From Paenibacillus dendritiformis (GTDB lineage Bacteria > Bacillota > Bacilli > Paenibacillales > Paenibacillaceae): 64,000 nucleotides of DNA. A program made the translations under genes and the position numbers. The notes under the pieces were generated by a model that saw only the letters and a program-made list of their open reading frames with translations, was not told where the DNA came from and did no database searches. Shown here one piece after another: positions 23,424 through 32,201 of the stretch. Within the stretch, counting starts at the first letter, position 1. Each line of letters opens with the position of its first letter. The stretch lies in assembly GCF_015845845.1 (NCBI RefSeq), contig NZ_LDIG01000133.1:27599-91598 (forward strand), written 5' to 3'.

Positions 23424-25406
23424 TCACGGTTCCGCAGGAGAGGATTGGCGGAACCGCTTGATCAGATTATGCGTAATCACGTGGTCCGAGACGGTCAAGC
23501 GGCGCTTCGCTTCGGCCTCGTACGGCTGGCAACGGGCGACATCCGTCTTCTCTCGCGACGCGTAATCGAAGCAGGTGCCGTGCTCGAACAGTCCGTCGGC
23601 GGAAGGGACATAGAAAATGCTCCCGTCCGTGTACGAGCCGTTCCGCAGCACGACGAGCCGCTGATCCGGCAGCAGCAGATTATGGCCCATCATATAGGAA
23701 TCGGCCGTATCGATTCCGAGCCAGTGAAGAAGAGTCGGGGCGACATCCAATTGGCCCGCGACCGTATCATACGTCCCGGTCTGGGCCCCGTCGGGGAGAT
23801 GGATGAAGAGCGGGACCTGATTCTTCATCTCCAGCATATCAAGCTTGCTGACGGGATGGCCGAGCAGCCAGGAGAGAGGCTCCGTCTCTCCGATCGAGTT
23901 GTCATGATCTCCGTAAAATACCCAGATCGTCTTGTCCCACAGCCCGCGCTGCTTCAGATCGGCGATCATCACCCCGACCGCTTCGTCAACGTAATGCATC
24001 GACTGCAAATAATCGCCGAACATCGTATCCTTGTACGGGCCGACATCGAGCTTCTGCACCGATTTCGGCAGCTTGTACGGATGATGGCTTGCCAGCGTAA
24101 TTAAGAAGCTGTAGAACGGCTGCGGCTCGGAAGACATTCGCTCGACCGATTGGCGGAAGAAGGATTTGTCCCCGACCGTCCATCCGACGGGCTCGTCCAG
24201 AACATAGTCTTTTTTGCTCATGAAAAAGTCATAGCCCATATTTTGATACATGATATAGCGGTTCCAGAACCCGGCGTCATAAGCATGGAACGCTCCGGTG
24301 CGATAACCTTGCGCGCGGAGCATCGCCGGCAGCGTATCGTAGGTCTGGCCCGGGTAGCGGATGAAGATCGAGCCGGACGGCAGCGGATGAAGTCCGGCAT
24401 TCACCCCGAAATCGGCATCGGAGGTGCGGCCCTGGCCTGTCTGATGGAAGAACCGGGTGAAATAAAGACTCTCCTTGCGAAGCGCGTTCAGGTTCGGCGT
24501 AATTTCCTTCCCGTTCACCTTGGCGCCAATGACGAAATTTTCGAACGCCTCGGCCTGCACAATAATGACATTGCTGCCGGCATAGCGCCCGAACGAGGAC
24601 GACGGGCCCTGACGGTCTGGGCGATGGGCGGCGAACCACGCTTCCGCGTCCATGATCTCGGCTTCCGAGAGAGAAGCCCCTCCCATCATATTTTCCTTCA
24701 CGTACCGGTACACATCATAGCCGTGAAAGCCGAGCAAACCCGTAATGTTATAGACGGAGGCGCTCCACCAGACCGAGCTGAACAGCCCTTTCGCCCATGT
24801 GCTGGTCGCCTGCTTCACCGGCACGGCTACCAATACGGCGCCGACGATGATGGCAAGCAGGCCGGCCGATACCCGCTGCAGCATGCGTCCCCCGTTCCTC
24901 CGGCCGGATAACATGGCCCGCTGGTAACGGTATTCCCGGGTCCGAATGCGGACATGTCCGATCGTAAGCGGAATGAGGACGATCCAGTCCAGGAACAGCC
25001 GCACATCCTTGCCGTGAATTAGCGATGCGATGCTCTCTCCGAGCGAGCTGACCTGTGCGGCTTGGAGCAGGACGGGAATCGTTATAAAGTCCTGAAAATA
25101 GCGGAAATAGATCAAATCGGCAAAAATGAGCAGCGTCAGGGTGAAGTTAAGCAGCAGCAGGAGCAGGGGGCGCCATCGTTCCTTCACCCAGAACGTCCAG
25201 CTGCCGGCAATCAGCAGCGATCCCAGGGCGACCAAAAAGTCGTCCCGGTCCATGGCCATATTCGGTATCGCCAGCGTGCGATTGAAATAGATCAGCTTCC
25301 CCATCATAGCCGCGAGGAAGAAGACGAAGCTGAGCCACCCGAAGAGGGCGGCCGCCGAACTTTTCCTGCCGGCGGAATCGGGCCGGGCTTGGCGAATTGG
25401 ATTCAT
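23424..25406 (-). CDS. Lipoteichoic acid synthase family protein (LtaS-like)
   Basis: Polymerises glycerol-phosphate from phosphatidylglycerol onto a lipid anchor; membrane protein with an extracellular sulfatase-fold domain. 660 residues. Five membrane segments lie within residues 20-200, and the catalytic domain runs from about 278 onward. The Mn2+ site includes E287 in VQAEAFENF, nucleophile T329 in GQGRTSDADFG, and the later motif FYGDHDNS. The minus-strand ATG follows GGAAGGAAC. It is a single gene between terminators at 23387 and 25479. Paralogues with different roles (LtaS, YfnI, YqgS, YvgJ) exist in Bacillus, so the exact role is open. Confidence 0.92.
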   Translation of the reverse strand: MNPIRQARPDSAGRKSSAAALFGWLSFVFFLAAMMGKLIYFNRTLAIPNMAMDRDDFLVALGSLLIAGSWTFWVKERWRPLLLLLLNFTLTLLIFADLIYFRYFQDFITIPVLLQAAQVSSLGESIASLIHGKDVRLFLDWIVLIPLTIGHVRIRTREYRYQRAMLSGRRNGGRMLQRVSAGLLAIIVGAVLVAVPVKQATSTWAKGLFSSVWWSASVYNITGLLGFHGYDVYRYVKENMMGGASLSEAEIMDAEAWFAAHRPDRQGPSSSFGRYAGSNVIIVQAEAFENFVIGAKVNGKEITPNLNALRKESLYFTRFFHQTGQGRTSDADFGVNAGLHPLPSGSIFIRYPGQTYDTLPAMLRAQGYRTGAFHAYDAGFWNRYIMYQNMGYDFFMSKKDYVLDEPVGWTVGDKSFFRQSVERMSSEPQPFYSFLITLASHHPYKLPKSVQKLDVGPYKDTMFGDYLQSMHYVDEAVGVMIADLKQRGLWDKTIWVFYGDHDNSIGETEPLSWLLGHPVSKLDMLEMKNQVPLFIHLPDGAQTGTYDTVAGQLDVAPTLLHWLGIDTADSYMMGHNLLLPDQRLVVLRNGSYTDGSIFYVPSADGLFEHGTCFDYASREKTDVARCQPYEAEAKRRLTVSDHVITHNLIKRFRQSSPAEP

Positions 25407-25470
25407 TGCATGTTCCTTCCTTGAATGATAATCGTACCTCCCATCTTATCAGATTTTCATAAAATGTTAA

Positions 25471-25514
25471 AAATAAAAGAACACCGCCTGCCGTTGTAGG
25501 GGCAGATGGTGTTC
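25471..25514 (-). terminator. Terminator of the THUMP methyltransferase gene
   Basis: GAACACC (25479-25485) pairs with GGTGTTC (25508-25514), with an inner CTGCC/GGCAG stem. On the minus strand it is followed by CTTTTATTTTT. Confidence 0.8.
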
Positions 25515-25526
25515 GGTTGGGCGTGA

Positions 25527-26693
25527 CTAGGATCCGGAAGGCGAAGCCGGCGTCTTGCTGCGCGGCGGAAGCGGACCGAAATATTGATAGAGCTGGCATT
25601 CGATATTGCCGTTGAACAGCTTGCGGCGCTTGTCCGCCGGTCGTCCGAAGTAATGCTCGAACTGGCGGCTCGGGCTGATCGCGAAGAACGACCAGGTCGG
25701 CAGCGTCTTCGCCATGAAGCCGAGGTCTCTTACCATCCGCTCGACTTCGTCCTTCTCGTTCAATCGTTCGCCATAAGGCGGATTCGTAACGAGACAGCCG
25801 TAATCTCCTTGCGGCTTCGCCTTGTTCGCCGGGCAGACGAGGAACTCGATCTCCCGGCCGAAGCCGGCGCTCTTCGCTGCCGCTTCCGCGAGACGAATCG
25901 CTTCCGGATCGATGTCCGATCCGGTCAATTGAAGCTCCGTGTCGTCGCGGACGGCGTCGAACGCTTCCTCCCGCGCTTGTTCCCAATCCTGTTCCCCGAT
26001 GATGCCCCATGCCTCCGCAGAAAAGGAGCGCCGGAGTCCGGGAGCGACATTCCAGCCGATCATGGCGGCTTCGATCAGGAAGGTTCCCGATCCGCAGAAC
26101 GGATCATACAGGGGACGCTGCGGATTCCAGCGGCTCAGCAGAATGATGGCGGCAGCCATCGTCTCTTTAAGCGGCGCGGCTCCGGTCAACTTGCGGTAGC
26201 CGCGCTTATGTAACCCGGGTCCGGTCGTGTCCAGCGTAATCGTCGCCATGTCATTCAGCAGGGAGACCTCGATCCGGTATAGCGGACCGGTCTCTTCGAA
26301 CCAGTCGGTATGGTACCGCTGCTTCATCCGCTCCACGACCGCCTTTTTCACGATGCCCTGACAGGCGGGAACGCTGGAGAGCTGGGATTTATGAGAACGA
26401 CCGTCAACCGGAAATTCGCCGTGCATCGGGATCCAATCCGGCCAGGGGATGGCTTTGGTGCCCTCGAACAGCTCCTCGAAGGTACGGGCGCGGAATTCCC
26501 CCATCTTGACGAGCACCCGATCCGCGGTCCGGAGCCACAGATTGGCCCGGCACACGTCGACAGGCCCTCCGGAGAACAGCACGCGGCCGTTCTCCACCCG
26601 CGTATCCTCGTATCCAAGCAGCTTCAATTCGCGCGCGACGACAGCCTCCAGTCCCATCGGGGCGGTCGCGATTAACGTCCAAGGTCGATTCAT
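25527..26693 (-). CDS. THUMP-domain rRNA N2-guanine methyltransferase (YpsC/RlmL-like)
   Basis: SAM-dependent RNA methyltransferase. 388 residues. N-terminal THUMP RNA-binding domain (about 1-160; starts RPWTLIATAPMGLEAVVARE), then a Rossmann methyltransferase with the SAM loop DPFCGSGTFLIEAA (near 195-208) and the N-P-P-Y catalytic motif VTNPPYGER (near 300), as in m2G enzymes of 23S rRNA. B. subtilis YpsC is the closest type known to me. The minus-strand start lacks a strong ribosome site (AACGGAG about 9 bp upstream). The C-terminal tail is rich in P and S. The precise target guanine cannot be read from the sequence. Confidence 0.9.
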   Translation of the reverse strand: MNRPWTLIATAPMGLEAVVARELKLLGYEDTRVENGRVLFSGGPVDVCRANLWLRTADRVLVKMGEFRARTFEELFEGTKAIPWPDWIPMHGEFPVDGRSHKSQLSSVPACQGIVKKAVVERMKQRYHTDWFEETGPLYRIEVSLLNDMATITLDTTGPGLHKRGYRKLTGAAPLKETMAAAIILLSRWNPQRPLYDPFCGSGTFLIEAAMIGWNVAPGLRRSFSAEAWGIIGEQDWEQAREEAFDAVRDDTELQLTGSDIDPEAIRLAEAAAKSAGFGREIEFLVCPANKAKPQGDYGCLVTNPPYGERLNEKDEVERMVRDLGFMAKTLPTWSFFAISPSRQFEHYFGRPADKRRKLFNGNIECQLYQYFGPLPPRSKTPASPSGS

Positions 26694-26775
26694 TCGATAA
26701 CAACACTCCGTTCTGCTTCTCTTACTTGTACTTGTATGGCATTCATCATATCATAAAATGCAAGGAGGATGGAAA

Positions 26776-27411
26776 ATGTCGAGTGAAGCAGTAGAATCCT
26801 ATTTGGAACAATTATATCCGGCAGATCCGGCCGTGGAGCGAATCAAGGAGGCTATCCGGGCTCATGGCATACGGGACATTTCCGTGCCCGAAGGGTACGG
26901 GCGCCTGTTGACGATGCTGGCCCGCCTGGCGCATGCGAAGGATGCGCTGGAAATCGGCGCGCTGGGCGGCTACAGCGGTTATTGCATTTTGCGGGGGCTG
27001 GAACCGGGAGGCCGCCTTGTCTCGCTCGAGCTGCGTCAAGAGTACGCCGATCTGGCGAAGCGCAATCTTACGGAAGCCGGCTTCGGCGAACAGGTGGAAT
27101 ACCGTGTGGGCGAGGCGCTTCATTCGCTTGCGGAGTTGGAGCGGGAAGGGGCCCGTTATGATCTGTTCTTTATCGACGCGGACAAGGAAAATTACCCGGC
27201 CTATCTCGAATACGCGATCCGCCTCGCGAGACCGGGGGCCCTCATCGCGGGAGACAATCTCATGCTCCGCGGCAGAACGCTCAATCCGGACAAGCAGGGT
27301 CCGTCCGTGCAGGCGATGCGGGCATTCAATGCCGCGATCGCGCAGGATGAACGATTGCTCAGCACGCTGCTTCCGGCCTATGACGGTCTGGCGCTTGCTA
27401 TCGTGAAATAA
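26776..27411 (+). CDS. O-methyltransferase (YrrM-like, class I SAM)
   Basis: SAM-dependent methyltransferase of the family that includes YrrM/TrmR and caffeoyl-CoA O-methyltransferases. 211 residues from the ATG at 26776, which has AAGGAGG 7 bp upstream (an ATG at 26758 overlaps the ribosome site and is rejected). The SAM loop ALEIGALGGYSG (near 60-71), a second acidic strand SLELRQEYADLAKRN, and the metal-site motif DLFFIDADKENY (near 135-146) with GDNLMLRG are all present. TrmR-type members modify tRNA position 34; small-molecule substrates are also possible. Single gene. Confidence 0.88.
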   Translation: MSSEAVESYLEQLYPADPAVERIKEAIRAHGIRDISVPEGYGRLLTMLARLAHAKDALEIGALGGYSGYCILRGLEPGGRLVSLELRQEYADLAKRNLTEAGFGEQVEYRVGEALHSLAELEREGARYDLFFIDADKENYPAYLEYAIRLARPGALIAGDNLMLRGRTLNPDKQGPSVQAMRAFNAAIAQDERLLSTLLPAYDGLALAIVK

Positions 27412-27461
27412 TTTCGCCCAGATTCTAAATATAGGGAAGGAGACTCTTTATTCCGTTGCTA

Positions 27462-27470
27462 TGCTATAAT
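27462..27470 (+). promoter_or_regulatory. Extended -10 promoter for the first NSS gene
   Basis: TGCTATAAT (TG at 27462-27463, TATAAT at 27465-27470) sits 40 bp before the NSS start. No clear -35 is visible. Confidence 0.5.
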
Positions 27471-27509
27471 GGATGACAGCAATCGAAAAAAAAGGATGGA
27501 TTAGAACGG

Positions 27510-28856
27510 ATGACACAGCAAGAACAATGGACTTCCAGACTCGGCTTCGTGCTTGCTTCGGCCGGATCGGCCATCGGGCTCGGAGCGATCTGGAAGTTCC
27601 CGAATGTCGTCGCTACCAGCGGTGGCGGCGCTTTTTTTCTTGTCTTTATTATCTTTACCTTCGGCATCGGCCTGCCGCTGCTGCTGGCCGAATTCATGAT
27701 CGGCCGCAATACGGGCAAGGAAGCGGTATCCGCCTACCGTGAATTGGCGCCGGGGAGCAGATGGCATGGCATCGGCTATTTGGGAATGGCGACGTGCTCC
27801 TTGCTGCTGTCCTTTTACAGCGTGGTCGGCGGGTGGATTGTGCTCTATTTCCTCAAGGGCCTGACCGGCTCGCTGCTGCAGGATGGACGCAATTACGGGG
27901 AACTGTTCGAATCGACCGCCGCAAACCCTTGGGCGGCCGTGCTGGCGCAGGCGCTGTTCATGCTCATCACGATCGTTATCGTGGCCCGGGGAGTGAAGCA
28001 GGGCATTGAGAAGGCGAGCCGCATTATGATGCCTGGCTTGTTCATCCTGTTCCTTGTTCTGATCGTGCGGTCGCTCACCCTGCCGGGGATGAGCGAAGGA
28101 CTCGTCTATTTCCTGAAGCCGGACTTCGGCAAGCTGACGCCGCAAGCGCTGCTGTATGCGCTTGGACAATCTTTCTTCTGTCTGAGTGTGGGCGGCTCCT
28201 GCATGGTGACGTACAGCTCCTATCTGAACAAAGGGGAGCCCCTCGGGAAGCCGGCTCTGTCGGTCGTCGGGTTGAACGTGCTGACCTCGTTCATGGCGGG
28301 CATCGCGATATTCCCCGCTTTGTTCGCCCTCGGCATGAAGCCGCAGGAAGGCGCCGGGCTGCTCTTCATCACGCTTCCGGCCGTCTTCGAGCAGCTTCCG
28401 TTCGGCAGCCTGTTCATCGCGCTGTTCCTGGCGCTTTTCTTATTCGCGACCCTGACATCGGCGTTCTCCCTGTTGGAAATCGTCGTGGCCGCATTCACCC
28501 GGGGCAAGGCTGAGCAACGCGCGCGGATGTGCTGGCTGGTCGGCGGCGGTGTTTTCGCCTTGGGCGTTCCGTCGGCCCTCTCCTTTGGCGTGGGCAGCCA
28601 CCTGCAGTGGCTGGGGCGCAATATATTCGATTGGGCCGACTTTGCGGTGACGAACGTCATGCTTCCGCTTGGCGTCCTGCTGATCTCGCTATTCGTCGGG
28701 TTCCGGTATCCGCGGCGGCGCCTGCAGGAGGAATGGAACACGCTCGGCAGCCGCTGGCACAAAGGCTTGGCCGTGTACGTCTTCATGCTTCGCTTCATTT
28801 TGCCGGTTATCGTCCTGGTCGTGTTTTTACACGGGATGAACTGGCTGCCGGTATGA
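27510..28856 (+). CDS. Sodium-dependent transporter, NSS/SNF family (copy 1)
   Basis: Secondary transporter of the neurotransmitter:sodium symporter family, most likely for an amino acid. 448 residues with about 11 membrane segments, the usual count for the shorter bacterial members such as MhsT and Tyt1. The N-terminal hallmark is RLGFVLASAGSAIGLGAIWKFPNV (given in part): the unwound part of TM1 that binds Na+ and substrate. TM6 region SFFCLSVGGSCMVTYSSY completes the binding site. Start ATG 27510; the upstream AAAAGGATGG is a modest ribosome site. The next gene is a close paralogue 41 bp downstream. Confidence 0.93.
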   Translation: MTQQEQWTSRLGFVLASAGSAIGLGAIWKFPNVVATSGGGAFFLVFIIFTFGIGLPLLLAEFMIGRNTGKEAVSAYRELAPGSRWHGIGYLGMATCSLLLSFYSVVGGWIVLYFLKGLTGSLLQDGRNYGELFESTAANPWAAVLAQALFMLITIVIVARGVKQGIEKASRIMMPGLFILFLVLIVRSLTLPGMSEGLVYFLKPDFGKLTPQALLYALGQSFFCLSVGGSCMVTYSSYLNKGEPLGKPALSVVGLNVLTSFMAGIAIFPALFALGMKPQEGAGLLFITLPAVFEQLPFGSLFIALFLALFLFATLTSAFSLLEIVVAAFTRGKAEQRARMCWLVGGGVFALGVPSALSFGVGSHLQWLGRNIFDWADFAVTNVMLPLGVLLISLFVGFRYPRRRLQEEWNTLGSRWHKGLAVYVFMLRFILPVIVLVVFLHGMNWLPV

Positions 28857-28897
28857 GCGGGCAATATTCGTACACAGATTGACAACAGGAGGCAGTA

Positions 28898-30241
28898 ATG
28901 ACAACTCGAGAGCAGTGGACTTCGAAACTCGGATTTATACTGGCCTCGGCCGGATCGGCGATCGGGCTCGGGGCCATCTGGAAATTCCCCAATGTCGTCG
29001 CGACAAGCGGCGGGGGCGCATTTTTTGTTGTTTTTCTGATATTTACGCTGGGCATCGGACTGCCTCTGCTCCTGGCGGAGTTCGCCATCGGGCGCAGCAC
29101 CGGGCGGGGAGCCGTATCCGCATACCGGGACATTGCGCCGCGATCGAAATGGCACTGGATCGGATACTTGGGAATCGGAACCTGCTTCCTGCTCTTATCC
29201 TATTACAGTGTCGTTGGCGGCTGGATTGTGCTCTATGCAGGTCGCGGCATAGTCGGCGGCTTGCTCGCCAACGGCCGCGATTACGATGCGCTGTTCGCGG
29301 AGACGGTAGCCAATCCGTGGTACGCAGTAGCGGCGCAATTCGTCTTCATGCTGATTACGATCGCGGTGGTCGCGCGCGGAATAAAGGGGGGGATCGAACG
29401 GGCAAGCCGCATCCTGATGCCGGGCTTGTTCATTTTATTCCTCGTGCTTATTATCCGTTCCCTGACTCTTCCCGGGATGGGCGAGGGGCTTCGTTATTTC
29501 CTTCAGCCTGATTTCAGCAAACTGACGGGACAAGCTGTGCTGTATGCGTTGGGACAGTCGTTCTTCTGTCTCAGCGTCGGGGTATCCGTCATGGTGACCT
29601 ACAGCTCCTACCTGAGCCGCCAGGAATCGCTGCTCAAATCATCGGTCTCTGTCGTCGGCCTGAACGTCCTGACCTCGCTGATGGCGGGGCTTGCGATCTT
29701 CCCGGCCTTATTTGCGCTGGGCATGAAGCCACAGGAAGGCCCGGGCCTGCTGTTCGGCACTTTGCCCGCCTTGTTTGAACAACTGCCGTTCGGCGGCTTG
29801 TTTATCGTGTTATTTTTGGCGCTGTTCCTGTTCGCGGCCTTGACCTCGGCCTTCTCCATGCTGGAGATTCTGGTATCGGGATTTTCCAAAAACGAACAAC
29901 AGCGTTCCCGGATGAGCTGGCTGTTCGGCATCCTTATCTTCATCGTTGGCATCCCGTCCGCCTTGTCGTTCGGCGTCTGGTCGGATGCGCGTATTTTCGG
30001 CCTGTCCCTGTTCGACGCGGCCGACTTCGCCGTGACGAATGTGCTCATGCCCGTCGGTGCGCTGCTTATCGCCTTGTTCGTCGGCTTCCGCTTCCCGCGG
30101 CAGCGGCTGTACGAGGAATTCGCGAGCGAAGCGGCTTGGTGGCGCAAAGGCCTGGCCCTCTACATCATACTGCTGCGCTTCGTTATTCCGGTTGTTATCG
30201 CCATCGTATTTCTTCATGTGCTTGGCCTGCTGCGGCTGTAG
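28898..30241 (+). CDS. Sodium-dependent transporter, NSS/SNF family (copy 2)
   Basis: Tandem paralogue of the preceding gene: 447 residues, the same start (MTTREQWTSKLGFILASAGSA) and near-identical TM1 and TM8-9 blocks, so this is a local duplication. Differences include the TM6 region, where copy 1 has GGSCMVTYSSYL and this copy GVSVMVTYSSYL, close to the substrate site. The two may therefore differ in substrate. The ATG follows ACAGGAGGCAG. Likely co-transcribed with copy 1; two hairpins follow at 30261-30303. Confidence 0.93.
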   Translation: MTTREQWTSKLGFILASAGSAIGLGAIWKFPNVVATSGGGAFFVVFLIFTLGIGLPLLLAEFAIGRSTGRGAVSAYRDIAPRSKWHWIGYLGIGTCFLLLSYYSVVGGWIVLYAGRGIVGGLLANGRDYDALFAETVANPWYAVAAQFVFMLITIAVVARGIKGGIERASRILMPGLFILFLVLIIRSLTLPGMGEGLRYFLQPDFSKLTGQAVLYALGQSFFCLSVGVSVMVTYSSYLSRQESLLKSSVSVVGLNVLTSLMAGLAIFPALFALGMKPQEGPGLLFGTLPALFEQLPFGGLFIVLFLALFLFAALTSAFSMLEILVSGFSKNEQQRSRMSWLFGILIFIVGIPSALSFGVWSDARIFGLSLFDAADFAVTNVLMPVGALLIALFVGFRFPRQRLYEEFASEAAWWRKGLALYIILLRFVIPVVIAIVFLHVLGLLRL

Positions 30242-30260
30242 GGACGGGAATGTGAAGATG

Positions 30261-30303
30261 GCGGGAGCACTATCTCCCGCCGCTTACGGTGGTCAGTAAG
30301 CGG
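30261..30303 (+). terminator. Two overlapping hairpins after the NSS pair
   Basis: GCGGGAG/CTCCCGC (30261-30280) and CCGCTTAC/GTAAGCGG (30280-30303) share one base and could be alternative stems. A CCCTTTTATTT stretch follows. Probable terminator. Confidence 0.55.
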
Positions 30304-30349
30304 AGCGCGGTCCCTTTTATTTGGCAGTCTCCCGCTGCTTCAAGAGGAA

Positions 30350-30510
30350 TGGAGTGGGGGCAGTCATTCCTTATGTGCAAACTCCCATCGACTCAGGCTT
30401 GGAGTGGATTGGGGGCAGTCAGACCTTTTGTGTAAACTCCCATTGAATCAGGTGGAGGCTATAGTAGAGTCTGGCACTCCTTATCACCATTCTCCCAACC
30501 GCTCAGGGCG
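30350..30510 (-). repeat. Reversed dispersed-core repeats (about 55-bp period)
   Basis: Two copies 55 bp apart (GGGGGCAGTC at 30356 and 30411), each continuing through CTT(A/T)TGTG, AAACTCCCAT and TCAGG. A third, more diverged copy follows near 30478-30507. On the minus strand they read CCTGA...TGGGAG...CATAAGG, the same core as the other intergenic arrays. Confidence 0.7.
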
Positions 30511-30547
30511 AGGAAAAAACTGAGAGATAATCGCTGTTAATCTCCAT

Positions 30548-30765
30548 CTGACGGAATGGGATAGTTGATGCAAAGGACTGTGCCTGCATCCAGACTGACG
30601 GAATGGGATAGTGGTGCAAAGGGCCGTGCCTGCATCCGGACTGACGGGATGGGATAGTGAGGCAAAGGACCGTGCACGCATCCAGACTGACGGGATGGGA
30701 TAGTGAGGCAAAGGACCGTGCACGCATCCAGACTGATGGAATGGGATAATGGTGCAAAGAAGTGC
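30548..30765 (+). repeat. Tandem 46-bp repeat array, five copies
   Basis: Units start at 30548, 30595, 30641, 30687 and 30733 (47, 46, 46 and 46 bp). The units starting at 30641 and 30687 are identical, so the array expanded recently. Each opens CTGACGG(A/G)ATGGGATAGT, then GCAAAGG, then GCATCC(A/G)GA; the last is partial. The unit is the dispersed core plus a spacer. Because 46 is not a multiple of three, reading frames across it shift, and I see no coding potential. Confidence 0.9.
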
Positions 30766-30781
30766 TGAGGCGCTATCGAAG

Positions 30782-30819
30782 CAGCCCCCCTCCGGTCATT
30801 GCCGACCGGAGGGGGGCTG
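30782..30819. terminator. Strong hairpin after the secreted-protein gene
   Basis: CAGCCCCCCTCCGGTC (30782-30797) is exactly complementary to GACCGGAGGGGGGCTG (30804-30819), a 16-bp stem with a 6-nt loop, 14 bp past the minus-strand stop. Neither side has a long T-run, but the stem strength makes termination likely. Confidence 0.7.
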
Positions 30820-30832
30820 TTGTTGTATACCG

Positions 30833-31765
30833 CTATAGCTTCAGTTTCTTGGTATTGATGATATACATATTTTTAAGAGGGTATTTTCCGTTAGCGTATT
30901 TACGCGCCCCGGATTCGAACAGAACATAGAGGTTGTTTCCCGTTAAGGAGATACCTTCGGACATCGGAGGCATTTTCAAGGAGCCGACCTTCTTGCCCGA
31001 GGCTCCGCGCGTGTATACGAGCAGGGTGCTGTCGTTGTTGCGGCCGCAGGACTGGCTGTAGAAAACACGGTTTTTCGTCAGGGCCATCCCTTGCACCCGG
31101 TCAGGCGTCGTCCACGTATAAGAGGCCTTCGGATTGGATGGCAGTTGGCCTTTGCCGTTCAGCTTATAGCCTCTCGCCTTGCCCTTCGGCCCCGGTTTGC
31201 ACATGCCTTTTCCGATGTCTTGGCCATCCATATATTCACCTACCCACAACACCCCATCCGCATAGGAGGCATAGGAGGCTTTATGGCCAAGAGCGAATTT
31301 TTTCATGACAACATTGCTGTAATCCTTTTTGCTGGAGATCGTGCTCATGGGAATTTGGTATACGCTTCTGCCGGAGGCTATCCATAAGTATTTGGCGCTG
31401 GCGGCGACTCCTCCCACATGTCCCGTATGCTTTTTCTTGGCGCTCTCGTATAAATAGAGGGTCTTTATCCGCTTTTTGGTCTTCGTGTCGGTAATGGAGA
31501 TGGCGCTTGCTTGACTGCTGGATTTCCCTGAATAATGCGAGACGACGACCCAGTTTTTCCCCGGCACGATCGCCAATCCTTGAGGCACCCATTCATTTTT
31601 GGCGTTTAATCCCGGAATGATTGGACCTTTGGTCGCTACTTTGTTGAATTCCGGATAGCTTGGCTTGGCCTGCGTCTCTGCCGGCCCCAATACAGCTGCC
31701 GTGCTCCAGGTCAAGATAAAGCACAGCATGATGGCCATGGCACGTGAGGTCCATTTGTTTACCAT
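30833..31765 (-). CDS. Secreted protein of unknown function, probable beta-propeller
   Basis: 310 residues. The signal peptide covers about residues 1-33 (basic start MVNKWTSR, hydrophobic core AMAIMLCFILTW, cleavage near AETQA). The mature part has no domain I can name, but it shows regular short beta-strand motifs such as VPQGLAIVPGKNWVVVSHYSG, YLWIASGRSVYQIPM, GVLWVGEY and MALTKNRVFYSQS, each a strand-turn with 'where it is known and shown' character, as in propeller proteins. It has two cysteines. The ATG follows AAAGGAGAG. The gene stands alone between repeats and the MFS gene. No enzymatic residues can be assigned. Confidence 0.75.
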   Translation of the reverse strand: MVNKWTSRAMAIMLCFILTWSTAAVLGPAETQAKPSYPEFNKVATKGPIIPGLNAKNEWVPQGLAIVPGKNWVVVSHYSGKSSSQASAISITDTKTKKRIKTLYLYESAKKKHTGHVGGVAASAKYLWIASGRSVYQIPMSTISSKKDYSNVVMKKFALGHKASYASYADGVLWVGEYMDGQDIGKGMCKPGPKGKARGYKLNGKGQLPSNPKASYTWTTPDRVQGMALTKNRVFYSQSCGRNNDSTLLVYTRGASGKKVGSLKMPPMSEGISLTGNNLYVLFESGARKYANGKYPLKNMYIINTKKLKL

Positions 31766-31886
31766 GTTTTACAATCTCTCCTTTCAGTGGATATATACGC
31801 ACGAAAGCGGAGATCCAAACAGGAAGAAGTCGCTTGATAGCTTTTTTGAATCGGATTTGAACTGGTGATAAGTAAAAATAAAGAAA

Positions 31887-31943
31887 AGCCGCCTGCCGTA
31901 ACGCCCCGACGAGTCGTCGGGTAACGCCGGCTGATTGGCGGCT
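31887..31943 (-). terminator. Structured 57-bp element, probable minus-strand terminator
   Basis: The outer stem AGCCGCC (31887-31893) pairs with GGCGGCT (31937-31943). Inside, CCCGACG (31905-31911) pairs with CGTCGGG (31915-31921), flanked by two direct copies of GTAACGCC (31898-31905 and 31921-31928). On the minus strand the outer stem is followed by CTTTTCTTTATTTTT. It lies 259 bp beyond the MFS stop. The 258 bases between the two (31944-32201) have no gene I can support, so either the message has a long 3' end or a small RNA ends here. Confidence 0.5.
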
Positions 31944-32201
31944 CTATTCATACTGTAGCGGATGAAATGCTTTTCAGATCAAGCCTTTTTTGCGAAAATT
32001 TTATATTCTCATCCAATGGTTGTATTTATTTCGTTACAAGTTGTGACGGTAAGTGGGCGCGGAAGTATGCAGAGGCGTCTTGCTATGGGATATTGCTTCC
32101 CCGGTACATCTTACCGGCGGCAGACGGCTGCCCGGCTGCCCGTCTGTCCGCCCAAGATGCGTTTAGCAAGGCGACGAAGCCTGCTGAAGGCATAAAGCCT
32201 G

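Noticed and set aside
30484..30757. Short minus-strand frames reading HYPIPSVWM-type repeats
   Set aside because: They are translations of the 46-bp tandem repeat, whose unit is not a multiple of three. The frames shift between units and no ribosome site is present.
30548..30765. CRISPR array
   Set aside because: Repeat and spacer are not distinguishable: the whole 46-bp unit is repeated, including the would-be spacers, and there are no cas genes.
31962..32195. 77-codon plus-strand frame in the gap after the MFS gene
   Set aside because: No ribosome site, Arg-rich end and no conserved-looking motif; the gap is better read as 3' untranslated or small-RNA sequence.
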